From CAWGYT01 sp963826795 (GTDB lineage Bacteria; Planctomycetota; Planctomycetia; Pirellulales; Pirellulaceae), in NCBI GenBank assembly GCA_963826795.1, contig CAWGYT010000004.1, forward strand, positions 873,783 through 937,782: a stretch of 64,000 nt of DNA, written 5' to 3'. Made by a program: the position numbers and the translations under genes. Positions 46,609-55,589 of the stretch are shown in pieces. How positions within the stretch are numbered: the stretch's first letter is position 1; each line of letters begins with the position of its first letter. The notes under the pieces were generated by a model. The model had not been told where the DNA came from. It searched no databases and saw nothing but the letters and a program-made list of their open reading frames with translations.

Positions 46609-48066
46609 ATGTCCGTCAGAACCACCGTCAAATCCATCCAGGACATCATGCGCCAGGATGTCGGCGTCGACGGCGACGCCCAGCGCCTCTCCCAGCTCTG
46701 CTGGATGTTCTTCCTCAAGATCATCGACGACCAGGACCAGGAGCTGGAGGTGATGCGCGACGGCTACCGCTCGCCCATCCCCGCGCGGCTGCAATGGCGC
46801 AACTGGGCGGCGGACCCGGAGGGAATGACCGGCGAGGACCTGCTCGGCTTCATCAACGACGACCTCTTCCCCTCGCTCAAGGAGCTGCCCGCCCATGGCG
46901 CCAGCGCCAACCGCGCCCGCGTGGTGCGGGGCGTCTTCGAGGACGCCTACAACTACATGAAGTCCGGCCAGCTCCTGCGGCAGGTCATCAACAAGATCAG
47001 CAGCGTCGACTTCAACGACCTGGCCGAGCGCAAGCACTTCGGCGACATCTACGAGCAACTGCTCAACGACCTGCAATCCGCCGGCAACGCCGGCGAGTAC
47101 TACACCCCGCGCGCCGTCACCGCCTTCATGGCCGAGCGCATCGACCCCAAGCCCGGCGAGATCCTGTTCGACCCCGCCTGCGGCACCGGCGGCTTCCTCA
47201 CCTGCGCCATCCGCCACATGCGCGAGCGCTACGTGAAGCGCCCGGAGGACGAGCAGGCCCTGCAAGCGGGACTGCGCGCCGTGGAGAAGAAGCAGCTCCC
47301 GCACATGCTGTGCGTCACCAACCTGCTGCTGCACGGCATCGAGGACCCGAGCTTCGTGCGCCACGACAACACCCTGGCCCGGCCCTACATCAGCTACGGC
47401 CAGGGCGACCGGGTCGACATCATCCTCACCAACCCGCCCTTCGGCGGCAAAGAGGAGGACGGCATCGAGTCCAACTTCCCGGCCCACTTCCGCACCAAGG
47501 AGACCGCCGATCTCTTCCTCGCGCTCTTCATCCGCCTGCTCAAGCCCGGCGGCCGCGCCGCCGTGGTGCTGCCCGACGGCAGCCTGTTCGGCGAGGGCGT
47601 GAAGACCCGGCTCAAGGAGCACCTGCTGGAGGAGTGCAACCTGCACACCGTCGTCCGGCTGCCCAACAGCGTCTTCAAACCCTACGCCAGCATCGGCACC
47701 AACCTGCTCTTCTTCGAGAAGGGCGAGCCGACCCAGGAGGTCTGGTTCTACGAGCACCGCGTCCCCGAGGGCCAGAAGGCGTACTCCATGACCAAGCCCA
47801 TCCGGGTCGAGCACCTGCAAGGCTGCGTGGACTGGTGGGGCGGTCCCGAGCGCCAGGGCCGGGAGCAGACCGAGCAGGCGTGGCGGGTGAGCCTCGACGA
47901 GATCAAGGCCCGCAACTACAACCTCGACTTCAAGAACCCCCACACGGTCGAGGACGACCACGGCGACCCGGAGGAGCTGCTGGCCAAGCTCGATGAGGCC
48001 GAGCAACAGGCCGCCGCCCTGCGCGAGCAGTTGAAGGGCATCCTGGCCGAGGCTTTGCTGCGGTGA
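46609..48066 (+). CDS. hsdM: Type I DNA methyltransferase M subunit
   Basis: A 485-residue N6-adenine methyltransferase. It has the HsdM N-terminal helical domain (LSQLCWMFFLKIIDDQDQEL), motif I DPACGTGGFLTCA and catalytic motif IV NPPFGG (in DIILTNPPFGGKEED). A C-terminal coiled coil (LLAKLDEAEQQAAALREQLK) contacts HsdS. The reading frame is intact across its whole length, unlike the genes on either side. It methylates the sequence chosen by HsdS to protect the host. Confidence 0.93.
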   Translation: MSVRTTVKSIQDIMRQDVGVDGDAQRLSQLCWMFFLKIIDDQDQELEVMRDGYRSPIPARLQWRNWAADPEGMTGEDLLGFINDDLFPSLKELPAHGASANRARVVRGVFEDAYNYMKSGQLLRQVINKISSVDFNDLAERKHFGDIYEQLLNDLQSAGNAGEYYTPRAVTAFMAERIDPKPGEILFDPACGTGGFLTCAIRHMRERYVKRPEDEQALQAGLRAVEKKQLPHMLCVTNLLLHGIEDPSFVRHDNTLARPYISYGQGDRVDIILTNPPFGGKEEDGIESNFPAHFRTKETADLFLALFIRLLKPGGRAAVVLPDGSLFGEGVKTRLKEHLLEECNLHTVVRLPNSVFKPYASIGTNLLFFEKGEPTQEVWFYEHRVPEGQKAYSMTKPIRVEHLQGCVDWWGGPERQGREQTEQAWRVSLDEIKARNYNLDFKNPHTVEDDHGDPEELLAKLDEAEQQAAALREQLKGILAEALLR

Positions 48067-48097
48067 CCATCGAGGGCGGAAGCACGAGGAAGAAGCG

Positions 48098-48908
48098 ATC
48101 CATTACTTCGTGGACGAAAGCGGGGACGGTGTCCTGTTCGACGGCAAGGGCCGCGTTCTCTACGAAGCGGGGAACACACCAAGGCACTTCATCCTCGGCA
48201 TGGTCCAGATCACGAGACCCGAGCAGGTAGCCGAGGCATTGGAAATGCTTCGGCGGCGACCTCCTGGCCGACCCTTACTTCAAAGACGTGCCATCCTTTC
48301 AGCCCACGGCTCGGAAGACTGCAGTCCAGTTCCACGCCAAGGACGACCTTCCGGAGGTTCGACGCGAAGTCTTCCGGCTGCTCCTGACCCTGGATTTCAA
48401 ATTCTTCGCTGTCGTCAAGAGCATGAAGAACGTCCTCGACTACGTCCGCAGTCGCAACGCCATGGACACCAGCTATCGATACCGGCCGAACGAGTTGTAC
48501 GACCTCACGCGTCCGTATGCTGTTCAAGCACCGGCTGCACAAGCACCGGGCGTACCGGGTTGTCTTTGCGCGTCGCGGCCAGCGCGACCGCACGGCCGCC
48601 CTCAAGGAGCAGTTGTTGCTTTCCCAGTGAACCGCTTCTTGCAGCAAATCGGGCGCGAGGCTGCAGACACGACCCTCGACCTGTACCCCGCATTTCCGAA
48701 GGATGCCCCGGGCCTTCAGGTCACGGACTATTGCCTGTGGGCGTTGCAGCGGCTTTTCGAGAGGGAAGAGGAACGGTATCTGGCGATGCTTCAGGAGAAG
48801 ACATCCTGATCCACGACGTGGACGACAAGTGGCGAGAAGCACTACGGCTGCTATTACAGCAGAAGCAAGCCCCTCACCCTTGCGGACATAAAAAATCGGC
48901 AGGTATAG
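48098..48908 (+). pseudogene. DUF3800 protein, multiply frameshifted
   Basis: DUF3800-family protein in at least five frame pieces: HYFVDESGDGVLFDGKG and RHFILGMVQITRPEQVAEAL; VQFHAKDDLPEVRREVFRLL and FKFFAVVKSMKNVLDYV; MLFKHRLHKHRAYRVVFARR; NRFLQQIGREAADTTLDLYP and YCLWALQRLFEREEERYLAM; and finally HYGCYYSRSKPLTLADIKN. YFVDESGD is the family's acidic motif of an RNase H-like fold. No start codon is clear near 48,098. Whether this is decay or a poor consensus cannot be decided here. DUF3800 genes are often found inside restriction and defence loci. Confidence 0.7.
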
Positions 48909-48983
48909 GATTCAGGGCTCTTGGCCAAGAATCACACGGCGTGGAGCCGAATTTCACCTGCCGACGTAACCTTAGAGTCGCTC

Positions 48984-50749
48984 ATGAACGCGAGATGCGC
49001 AAGGCTGCTAGACACTTCGACCGGATCGCCGAGGCACCGGACGCCGTTCCGCGGCTGCGGCGGTTCATTCTGGATCTGGCCGTGCGGGGGAAGCTGGTGG
49101 AGCAGGACCCGAACGACGAGCCGGCGTCCGAACTGCTGAAGCGGATTCAGCCGGAGCAGGACACGGCTGGCTCAAGCTCGGGAGATCAGGAAAGCAAAGC
49201 GCCTCCATCCGGTTGAAGCCGCCCCTTTCCTGTCCCGGACTTGGCACTGGTGCCGATGTGGGTTATGGCAACCATTGACGGCTACAGTACAGTGCACCGA
49301 CTCGGGCGAGATTGATATACGAACCATCGGCGTCCGTTCATGCGACTCAAGGACGTTGCAATGATGGCTTCGACTGAGATGAAGTCGCCTACGAGACACG
49401 AGACTCACGCGCGCATGCGGACAAGTCCTTCGAGACCCGGCGACCTGTTGCTGATATCGCCGAGGTCTACGGGAGCGCAGGATGCCGATCTCGTATTGAC
49501 GCTGATCGAGCCAGCACGTCGCAATCATTGGCTTGCCAATCGCATACGCGGAGTGACCTGTACTGCGCTCGTTACGTCTCTGCTCGCTTACCTCAGCAAT
49601 TCTTCTCGATAAGTTCGCGGTGCGATGACGGGGCTGATCGGCGGCACTCGATCAAGCAAGTTCGAGCAGTTACCGTTGCCCCTCCCACCCCTCGCCGAAC
49701 AACACCGCATCGTCGCCAAGGTCGATGAGCTGATGGCGCTGTGCGATCGGCTGGAGGCGGCGCAGAACAAGCGGGAGCAGCGGCGCGACCGGCTGGTGGC
49801 GGCCAGCCTGAACCGCATCAACCAGCCCGCCCCCTCCGCCGAGGGCGAGGCCGCCACCGCCTTCCGCGAGCACGCCCGCTTCCACCTCGACCACCTCCCG
49901 CGCCTCACCACCCGCCCCGAGCACATCAAGTCCCTGCGCCAGACCATCCTCAACCTCGCCGTGCGCGGGAAGCTTGTGCCGCAGGACCCGAGCGACGAGC
50001 CCGCGTCGGAACTGCTGAAGCGGATTGCAAGCGCCAGAAGGCCGCTTGCGTGAGAAGCTGACGTACCCGAACACGAATCGAGCTGCTGCCATGTGAGGAA
50101 GCAGATCGGCTTCGAGTTGTACCTCAAGTTGGACTTGGGCTTGCCTTCGACGATGCTGTGGTCAACTGTAACGCAGTGCGTGCACTAAGGCCGACAGCAT
50201 CGCAACAAGCTGCATCGTATGACGTTCGCATTCCGTTGAGACGTGCGCAAACGTTCAGCGATGGCCGCTAGATCTGAACGAGCTGCAGTCGTGACGAGCC
50301 GACGTACGCAGCGCTGGACCGACAGCGGTACGGACTTGAACGCGGACGACATCCTAATTACCGATGATGGCGACTGCGATAGGCTGGGACGGCGGTCATC
50401 TGGCGAGATGAGATTGCTTGGTGTATCAGCGCATCATGCTTGCGAGTCGACCTCGTCCAGCGCATTTCACCGAATGGATCGTCGGTTCATGCCTATTCCG
50501 TTCGCGACTCGCGTTTCTAGACGATCGCGTTCAGAAGCAAACGACCGGTCGGAGCATCGATCAACATGTTCGCAGCTGACGGCGTGAATCAGTCCTCGTT
50601 CCCCTCCCACCCCTCGCCGAACAACACCGCATCGTCGCCAAGGTCGATGAGCTGATGGCCGTCTGCGACCAACTGGAGGCCCAGCTCACCACCACCCAAA
50701 CCGACAGCCGCCGCCTGCTCGAAGCCGTGCTGCACGAGGCGCTTGCGTG
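48984..50749 (+). CDS. hsdS: Type I specificity subunit S, heavily frameshifted
   Basis: Specificity subunit, expected near 590 residues. Readable parts are the central conserved regions: LRRFILDLAVRGKLVEQDPN then EPASELLKRI at 49057-49147; LPLPPLAEQHRIVAKVDELM from 49672; LRQTILNLAVRGKLVPQDPS at about 49930; and LPPLAEQHRIVAKVDELMAV from 50604 to the stop near 50749. The two target-recognition regions (about 49,150-49,620 and 50,040-50,590) do not read in one frame for more than about 60 codons. The start MNAR at 48984 needs one correction to reach LLDHFDRIAEAPDAVPRL. It should bind DNA and set the methylated site. Confidence 0.75.
49680..49737 (+). repeat. 58-bp direct repeat in hsdS, copy 1
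   Basis: Starts CCCCTCCCACCCCTCGCCGA and is identical to 50604-50661. It encodes the LPPLAEQHRIVAKVDELM helix after each recognition region. Such repeats let recognition modules be exchanged or deleted by recombination. Confidence 0.9.
50604..50661 (+). repeat. 58-bp direct repeat in hsdS, copy 2
   Basis: Second identical copy, 924 bp after the first. It lies after the second recognition region; the proteins diverge just beyond it (MALCDRLEAAQ against MAVCDQLEAQL). Confidence 0.9.
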
Positions 50750-50776
50750 AAGCCCACCAGCATCACTCTCCCTTTC

Positions 50777-50808
50777 TTCCCTTGGCGTCTTGGCGCCTTG
50801 GCGTGAGA
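50777..50808 (-). repeat. GGCGCCAAG repeat, distal copy (inverted)
   Basis: TTCCCTTGGCGTCTTGGCGC then CTTGGCGTGAGA, nearly the same as the copy at 46538. It lies between the hsdS stop and the next gene, 4.2 kb from the other copies, without a GxxExxY gene beside it. Confidence 0.85.
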
Positions 50809-50819
50809 CATTCCCCGGC

Positions 50820-51618
50820 ATGAATAGCAGCGACGGACCCGCCTTCGCCCGCTACATCGGCATCGACTACTCGGGCGCCGAGACGCCGACGTCCAGCCTC
50901 AAGGGGCTGCGCGTCTATCTGGCGGACCGGACCACGCCGCCCGAGGAGGTCCTTCCGCCACCCAGCCCCCGCAAGTACTGGACCCGTCGCGGCATCGCGG
51001 AGTGGCTGGTGGAGCGGCTGAGCGAAGACCCGCCCACCCTGGTCGGCATCGACCACGGCTTCTCCTTTCCACTCCGCTACTTCGAGGCCCACCACCTGCC
51101 CCCCGACTGGCCGGCCTTTCTGGAGGACTTCCAGCGCCACTGGCCGACGGATGAGGACCACACCTACGTGGATTTCGTCCGCTACGGCTCCGTCGGCAAC
51201 GGCGCGGAGCGGATGGGCGATCCCCGCTGGCGGCGCCTGATGCGAGATCCGCGCCCGCGCCGCCAAGTCCGTCTTCCTGTTCGACGTCCAGGGCCAGGTC
51301 GCCAAGTCCACCCACGCCGGCCTGCCCTGGCTGCTCTATCTGCGCCGCCAGCTCGGCGACCGGGTCCACTTCTGGCCCTTCGACGGCTGGCAGATCCCGC
51401 CCGGGCGCTCGGCGGTGGTCGAGGTCTACCCCGCCCTCTGGAAGCACGCCTTCCCCACGGAAGGCCGCACCCCGGACCAGCACGACGCCTATTCCGTCGC
51501 CGCCTGGCTGCGCCAGGCCGACCTCGACGGCCGCCTGCAAGGATTCCTAACCCCCTCCCTGACGGCCACCGAGCGCACTGTGGCCGAGGTGGAGGGGTGG
51601 ATTCTCGGCGTTGTTTAG
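50820..51618 (+). CDS. RNase H-fold (DUF429-like) protein, one frameshift
   Basis: A protein of about 265 residues with the acidic pattern of an RNase H-like nuclease: ARYIGIDYSGAETPTSSLKG, then LVGIDHGFSFPLRYFEAHH, and after the break RSAVVEVYPALWKHAF and DQHDAYSVAAWLRQADLDGR. The frame shifts by one near 51,245; the second frame runs AAKSVFLFDVQGQVAKSTHA to the stop at 51618. The ATG at 50820 lies just after a GGCGCCAAG repeat. It is the last gene in the restriction run. Nuclease activity is inferred from the fold only. Confidence 0.65.
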
Positions 51619-51672
51619 CGCGGCCGTAAGGCTCCGGAGGGCCCGGCCGGTAAGTGGTCGAGCGAATGGGCT

Positions 51673-52119
51673 TTATTCTTGACTGCAAAGGAAGGGAGCG
51701 GGCCGTCCAGGATTCGAACCTGAGACCAAGGGACTACGGGTCCCCGAAAAGACCTCCTGTTCGACGTTCATCGGCATGCAGAGATGAATGCAACATTCTG
51801 AATTAAAACTCTTCTGCCACGAGCAGCGGGCCGCTCTCGGCCCCTCCGCACGCAATACCTCGTCACGCACCCGCCAAAGATAACGGGATCTGCGGGAAGC
51901 CTCCGCTACCTGCTCCAGAAACGCCCGCTTGTCAGCCGGCGGCAGCAGATTGAGACCAAAGTGCCCAACCGGTTCATGGCGGAGCACTGTCTCGGCGTCA
52001 CGCGCGTTACGTAAATGGGAACCCACAAATACGATCCGACCCGTGGCGGGGAGACAGGCGCCCTTGATCCGTCCGTATCGGTCGATGGACCCCGGTCCGA
52101 AGGCTTGCTCGTGGGTCAC
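51673..52119 (-). pseudogene. Fragment with zincin motif, mobile-element-like
   Basis: An open frame of 148 codons whose middle reads GRIVFVGSHLRNARDAETVL, then RHEPVGHFGLNLL. HExxGH is the zinc-binding motif found in zincin-like domains of large phage and conjugative-element 'polyvalent' proteins, where HEAVGHYGL is usual. The N and C ends have no recognisable domain and the last 25 codons read through a tRNA-like sequence. Probably the remnant of a longer mobile-element gene. Confidence 0.45.
51700..51748 (-). other. tRNA 3'-end-like sequence, possible attachment site
   Basis: On the minus strand, TCAGG-TTCGAAT-CCTGG (51707-51723) forms a textbook T arm of five pairs and a seven-base loop, and ACGGCCC follows where an acceptor strand should be. 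The upstream half does not fold as a tRNA: the anticodon-like loop is too short and no matching 5' acceptor strand or D arm is present. It looks like the copied 3' end of a tRNA, as left at an integration site. Confidence 0.4.
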
Positions 52120-52599
52120 GACGACCTGGAGACGGGGACCCGCCCGGCCGAGGCCCCGAGGAGCCTTGCCCCGAACCTGTTGACGACATTTCGCCGCTGT
52201 GTCTGTGTACTGGCCCCGGCACCGGTCATTTTAGAACCGAGCGCCACGGGGCTGGAACAGGAGAGCCCGGTGTCGTTAGGCAGGCGAGCGGTAACCCGAG
52301 AAGGGTACCGTGTCGGTCTGCGTCCGCCGGACTCCTTTTCGGGGATAGCCGACGCCAGCGAATGCGCCGCCCCGTGCGTCAATACAATCGGACAGGCATA
52401 GAGCCGCATCCTGATCTGTTCCGGCGTTCGACCGGGGACACGCGGATCTATTGCGTTTCCCGTCCGGGCCAAGGATGGCCCGACATTTTCAGTGGATGTA
52501 AGCCGTTGAAAATGGAGCCCTACGAGAGTCGCGCCTCTAGGAGCGCGAGCTGATCAAATGCCAGGATCGCATTTGATCAACATCTCCCCAGAGGAATAT
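52120..52599. other. Intergenic; inverted repeat at 52551-52579
   Basis: No gene seen in 480 bp. A perfect 11-bp inverted repeat (TGATCAAATGC and GCATTTGATCA, loop of seven) lies 21 bp beyond the end of the peptidase gene and could be its terminator or an operator; no T run follows. Confidence 0.5.
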
Positions 52600-53319
52600 T
52601 CACTGGCCGAAGAAGAACGCCTTGAGTTGCGTGGCGATCGCGCTCGCGCCGGTCGGCTCAAGGCGCGTGACCTTGTGGATCTTGAGGTACGGATAGAGCT
52701 CCACGTAACCGGACCGCCGGAAAAACACATTGGTCAACCAGTTCTGGAAGTCGCCAGTGCCGATGAACTGAAATTGCCCATTGCTGGGATCCATGAGGCG
52801 AAACACCTTGTTTCCGTTTTGGCGCTCCGCCTCAATGGCCACCACGTGCCCGCTTCCACCCTCGGCCTTGGTTCGCCCCGGGCGCATGCGCAGGAGAAAC
52901 CACGTGCGGCTGCGGCCCGTGCCCTCGGTAAGGGTCGGCGACTGGCGCGCCATGCGCGACACGGTGCTCGCGAGGGATCGGTGGTCGGCGTCCACGTCGG
53001 GACCCGCGAGTATTGCCTTTTCGACTTCGTATTGCTCGGGGTTGAGCACACTCCTGTATCCCCGTTTACCGGGTTTCTCGGCGCATGCCGCCTGGTAGGC
53101 CTGGACCTTGCGCAACTCCTCCGCCTCGAAGTCGATCGTCGGAAAGCGCAGGCCCCCGATATCGCCCATCGTGGTGTCGAAATCGCGATCCCTCGCCCGC
53201 AGGAAGATCCAGACGATGACCATCCCGGCGCAGAATCCCTGGCCGGCACCGAGATTCGCCGTCGACTGATCGAAGGCCCACACACGATTCTCAGGCTTGG
53301 TGAGTTGGTAGATGATCAT
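52600..53319 (-). CDS. YopT-like (C58) cysteine peptidase
   Basis: A 239-residue soluble protein with a papain-like triad spaced as in peptidase family C58: Cys30 in NLGAGQGFCAGMVIVWI, His158 in GGSGHVVAIEAE, Asp177 in VFRLMDPSNGQFQF. The Cys-helix and the 'DPxxGxF' strand are the family's hallmarks. Known members (YopT, AvrPphB) cut host proteins after delivery by a type III system. No signal peptide or chaperone gene is seen here, and the protein is a single domain. Its start faces a divergent gene 317 bp away. Substrate unknown; toxin, effector or domestic maturation enzyme are all open. Confidence 0.65.
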   Translation of the reverse strand: MIIYQLTKPENRVWAFDQSTANLGAGQGFCAGMVIVWIFLRARDRDFDTTMGDIGGLRFPTIDFEAEELRKVQAYQAACAEKPGKRGYRSVLNPEQYEVEKAILAGPDVDADHRSLASTVSRMARQSPTLTEGTGRSRTWFLLRMRPGRTKAEGGSGHVVAIEAERQNGNKVFRLMDPSNGQFQFIGTGDFQNWLTNVFFRRSGYVELYPYLKIHKVTRLEPTGASAIATQLKAFFFGQ

Positions 53320-53635
53320 GGCAGGACCTCATTGACGGGCCTCACGGCCCATGGCCTGTTCGAAGGTATAGGTAGATAGACGGCAATGCGCAAGGCGTGG
53401 GTCACCAGTCCGACCACCCGGCCGCACGCGCTTGGCGACTGGAAACGCGGGCTTGCGCAGAAAACTTGCGAATCCGAGGGTCTTGGACTATAGGCAAGGA
53501 TTATCGCGTCGTAGCGCGAGTAACGCCTAGCGAGCCGTCGAGGGCGCCCATGGCCGACATACCGCTCGACTCACCGATCCTTCGCTACCACTTCACGCCG
53601 CTTCTGCTGGCAGACCCATTCGTCGTCGAGTCGCA
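53320..53635. other. Intergenic between divergent genes
   Basis: No gene seen. It must hold the promoters of the peptidase (minus) and the double hydrolase (plus). No strong consensus boxes are visible to me. Confidence 0.4.
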
Positions 53636-55414
53636 ATGAACGAGTCGCGCCAGCCGCCGACCGCCGACCAACCGAACGACGACCCGGGTCCCGTCCTTGT
53701 TGTGCTGCTGCACGCCTATTCTCTGGGACCAGAATCCCTGTACGGTCTACGCGATCGGATACGCTCCCTGAAAGGATTCGAAACCGACGCCGAAGCGGAG
53801 ATTATTGTGCCTGCGCTTCCGCTCTCGCTGCTGTCGCTAGTCGACCCCTCGGCCATCGTTAACCGGTTGATCGAGGACATCGACCGCATCATTGCCCGGT
53901 CCGGCAAGCACTTCGACCGCATCCTGCTCATCGGTCACAGCTTCGGCGCGTTGCTGGCCCGCAAGCTCTATGTGGTCGCTTGCGGCGAGACGGATGAAGC
54001 CCCGTTCGAGCAAGCGATCAGCCACCGTAGGGGCAAGGACTGGGCAGCGAAGATCGACCGCGTCGTCCTGTTGGCGGGCATGAATCGGGGCTGGCGGGTT
54101 TCCCATCACCTGTCGCTCGCGAACGCGCTACTCTGGACGCTGGGGATCGGGGTCTGCAACCTGGTCTGGCTCTTGACCCAGCGCAAGCCGAGCATCTTCT
54201 ACATCCGAAAAGGCGCGTCCTTCATCACCCAGCTGCGCATCCAGTGGATCAAGATGCGTCAACAGGCGGCAGATAGAGGCGTCGGCAGCGCCGTTACCGT
54301 CCAGCTCCTGGGCTCGGTGGACGATATGGTCTCGCCGGAGGACAACATTGACCTGATTTCAGGCAGGGACTTCGTCTACCGGGACATCCCCTTCTCGAAT
54401 CACGCGAACGTCATCGACGTCAACGATCCCACTCCCCTGCCGCAACCCACACCGGGTGGCGCGGCGACCCGCGGAGAAGCCCGCTTCGAGGTCATCCGGG
54501 ACGTGCTGGAGTCCGCGAATTCGGTCTTGCTCAGTGGATCCGTGATCCCGTCAGACCAGCCGCCGCCCGAGGAAAACTACGCGGTGCGCGACGTGGTCTT
54601 CGTCATCCACGGCATACGCGACGAGGGCTACTGGACCCATAAGATAGCCCGGCGTGTCCAGGCCCTGGCCCGCGCTGAACAGGCGGGCGCCGTGGTCGCG
54701 ACCGAGACTTCGAGCTACGGGTACTTTCCGATGCTCTCGTTCCTGCTGCCGGGCAAGCGCCGGGAGAAGGTCGAATGGCTCATGGACCGCTACACCGAGG
54801 CGATGGCGCGATACCCCAAGGCCCGGTTCTCCTACGTCGGCCACAGCAATGGCACCTACCTGCTCGCCCGGGCACTGAAGGAATACCCGTCCTGCCGCTT
54901 CCGGAACGTGGTGTTCGCCGGCAGTGTGGTACGCACCCGCTATCCCTGGAACGAGGCCCTGCGAAAGGGCCAGGTCGAGCGGGTTCTGAACTATGTCGCG
55001 ACCGCGGATTGGGTCGTGGCCATCTTCCCAAAGGCAATCGAGATTCTGCACCTGCAGGACCTGGGTAGCGCCGGTCACGACGGGTTCTCCGACGGCGCCG
55101 GCAGTGTGCTGCAGCAGATCCGCTATGTCAGAGGCTTTCATGGCGCAGCGCTCGCGGAAGAGAACTGGGACGCCATCGCACGGTTTGCCCTGCACGGCAA
55201 AATGATCGAGCCACCCGCTTCATTCGAGGCTGAGCGGCGATCTCCTTTGATTGCACTTCTCGGGCGCGTCGCACCCCTTTTGTGGGTCGCGCTAGGCTGG
55301 ACGATCTACGTCCTCTACCGTTGGATACTGAATCTGGAGGTCGGTGAGGCTGAGCGAACCCTGCTCGCGGGCGGCCTGACCGCGCTTATCTGGGTCGTTG
55401 TCACGCGGGTGTGA
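53636..55414 (+). CDS. Double alpha/beta-hydrolase membrane protein
   Basis: A 592-residue protein made of two lipase-like domains. Domain 1 (residues 15-300) has the elbow LIGHSFGALLARKL with Ser102, acid candidate in LLGSVDDMVSPEDN and His in FSNHANVIDV. Domain 2 (about 315-525) opens with VVFVIHGIRDEGYW and has SYVGHSNGTYLLARAL with Ser404. Domain 1 carries a hydrophobic insert near residue 165 (LLWTLGIGVCNLVWLL), and two C-terminal helices (VAPLLWVALGWTIYVLY, LLAGGLTALIWVVV) anchor the chain. I know no named family with this layout. Lipid or ester hydrolysis at the membrane is the likely activity. Confidence 0.65.
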   Translation: MNESRQPPTADQPNDDPGPVLVVLLHAYSLGPESLYGLRDRIRSLKGFETDAEAEIIVPALPLSLLSLVDPSAIVNRLIEDIDRIIARSGKHFDRILLIGHSFGALLARKLYVVACGETDEAPFEQAISHRRGKDWAAKIDRVVLLAGMNRGWRVSHHLSLANALLWTLGIGVCNLVWLLTQRKPSIFYIRKGASFITQLRIQWIKMRQQAADRGVGSAVTVQLLGSVDDMVSPEDNIDLISGRDFVYRDIPFSNHANVIDVNDPTPLPQPTPGGAATRGEARFEVIRDVLESANSVLLSGSVIPSDQPPPEENYAVRDVVFVIHGIRDEGYWTHKIARRVQALARAEQAGAVVATETSSYGYFPMLSFLLPGKRREKVEWLMDRYTEAMARYPKARFSYVGHSNGTYLLARALKEYPSCRFRNVVFAGSVVRTRYPWNEALRKGQVERVLNYVATADWVVAIFPKAIEILHLQDLGSAGHDGFSDGAGSVLQQIRYVRGFHGAALAEENWDAIARFALHGKMIEPPASFEAERRSPLIALLGRVAPLLWVALGWTIYVLYRWILNLEVGEAERTLLAGGLTALIWVVVTRV

Positions 55415-55589
55415 TTCATGCGCCTCGCGCCCTGTTGCGCGGGTGCCGGGCGGCTGTCGAATCCCTGGTGCGCCGCGAGGGCCAGGCCCGTGTGTGGACT
55501 GGACGCGCCACGCGGACTAAAGCGCCTGATTCGGTAGCGTCCGATCATCCTCTTGCTCCCCTTTCGGATTATCAGTTCACCCGGACTTC

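Noticed and set aside
51700..51790. A tRNA gene on the minus strand
   Set aside because: Only the T arm and an acceptor-like strand are present. No D arm, no seven-base anticodon loop with U33 and no matching 5' acceptor. Kept as a possible attachment site only.
52551..52579. Intrinsic terminator of the YopT-like gene
   Set aside because: The 11-bp stem is perfect but has no T run on either strand, so I list it only as an inverted repeat.
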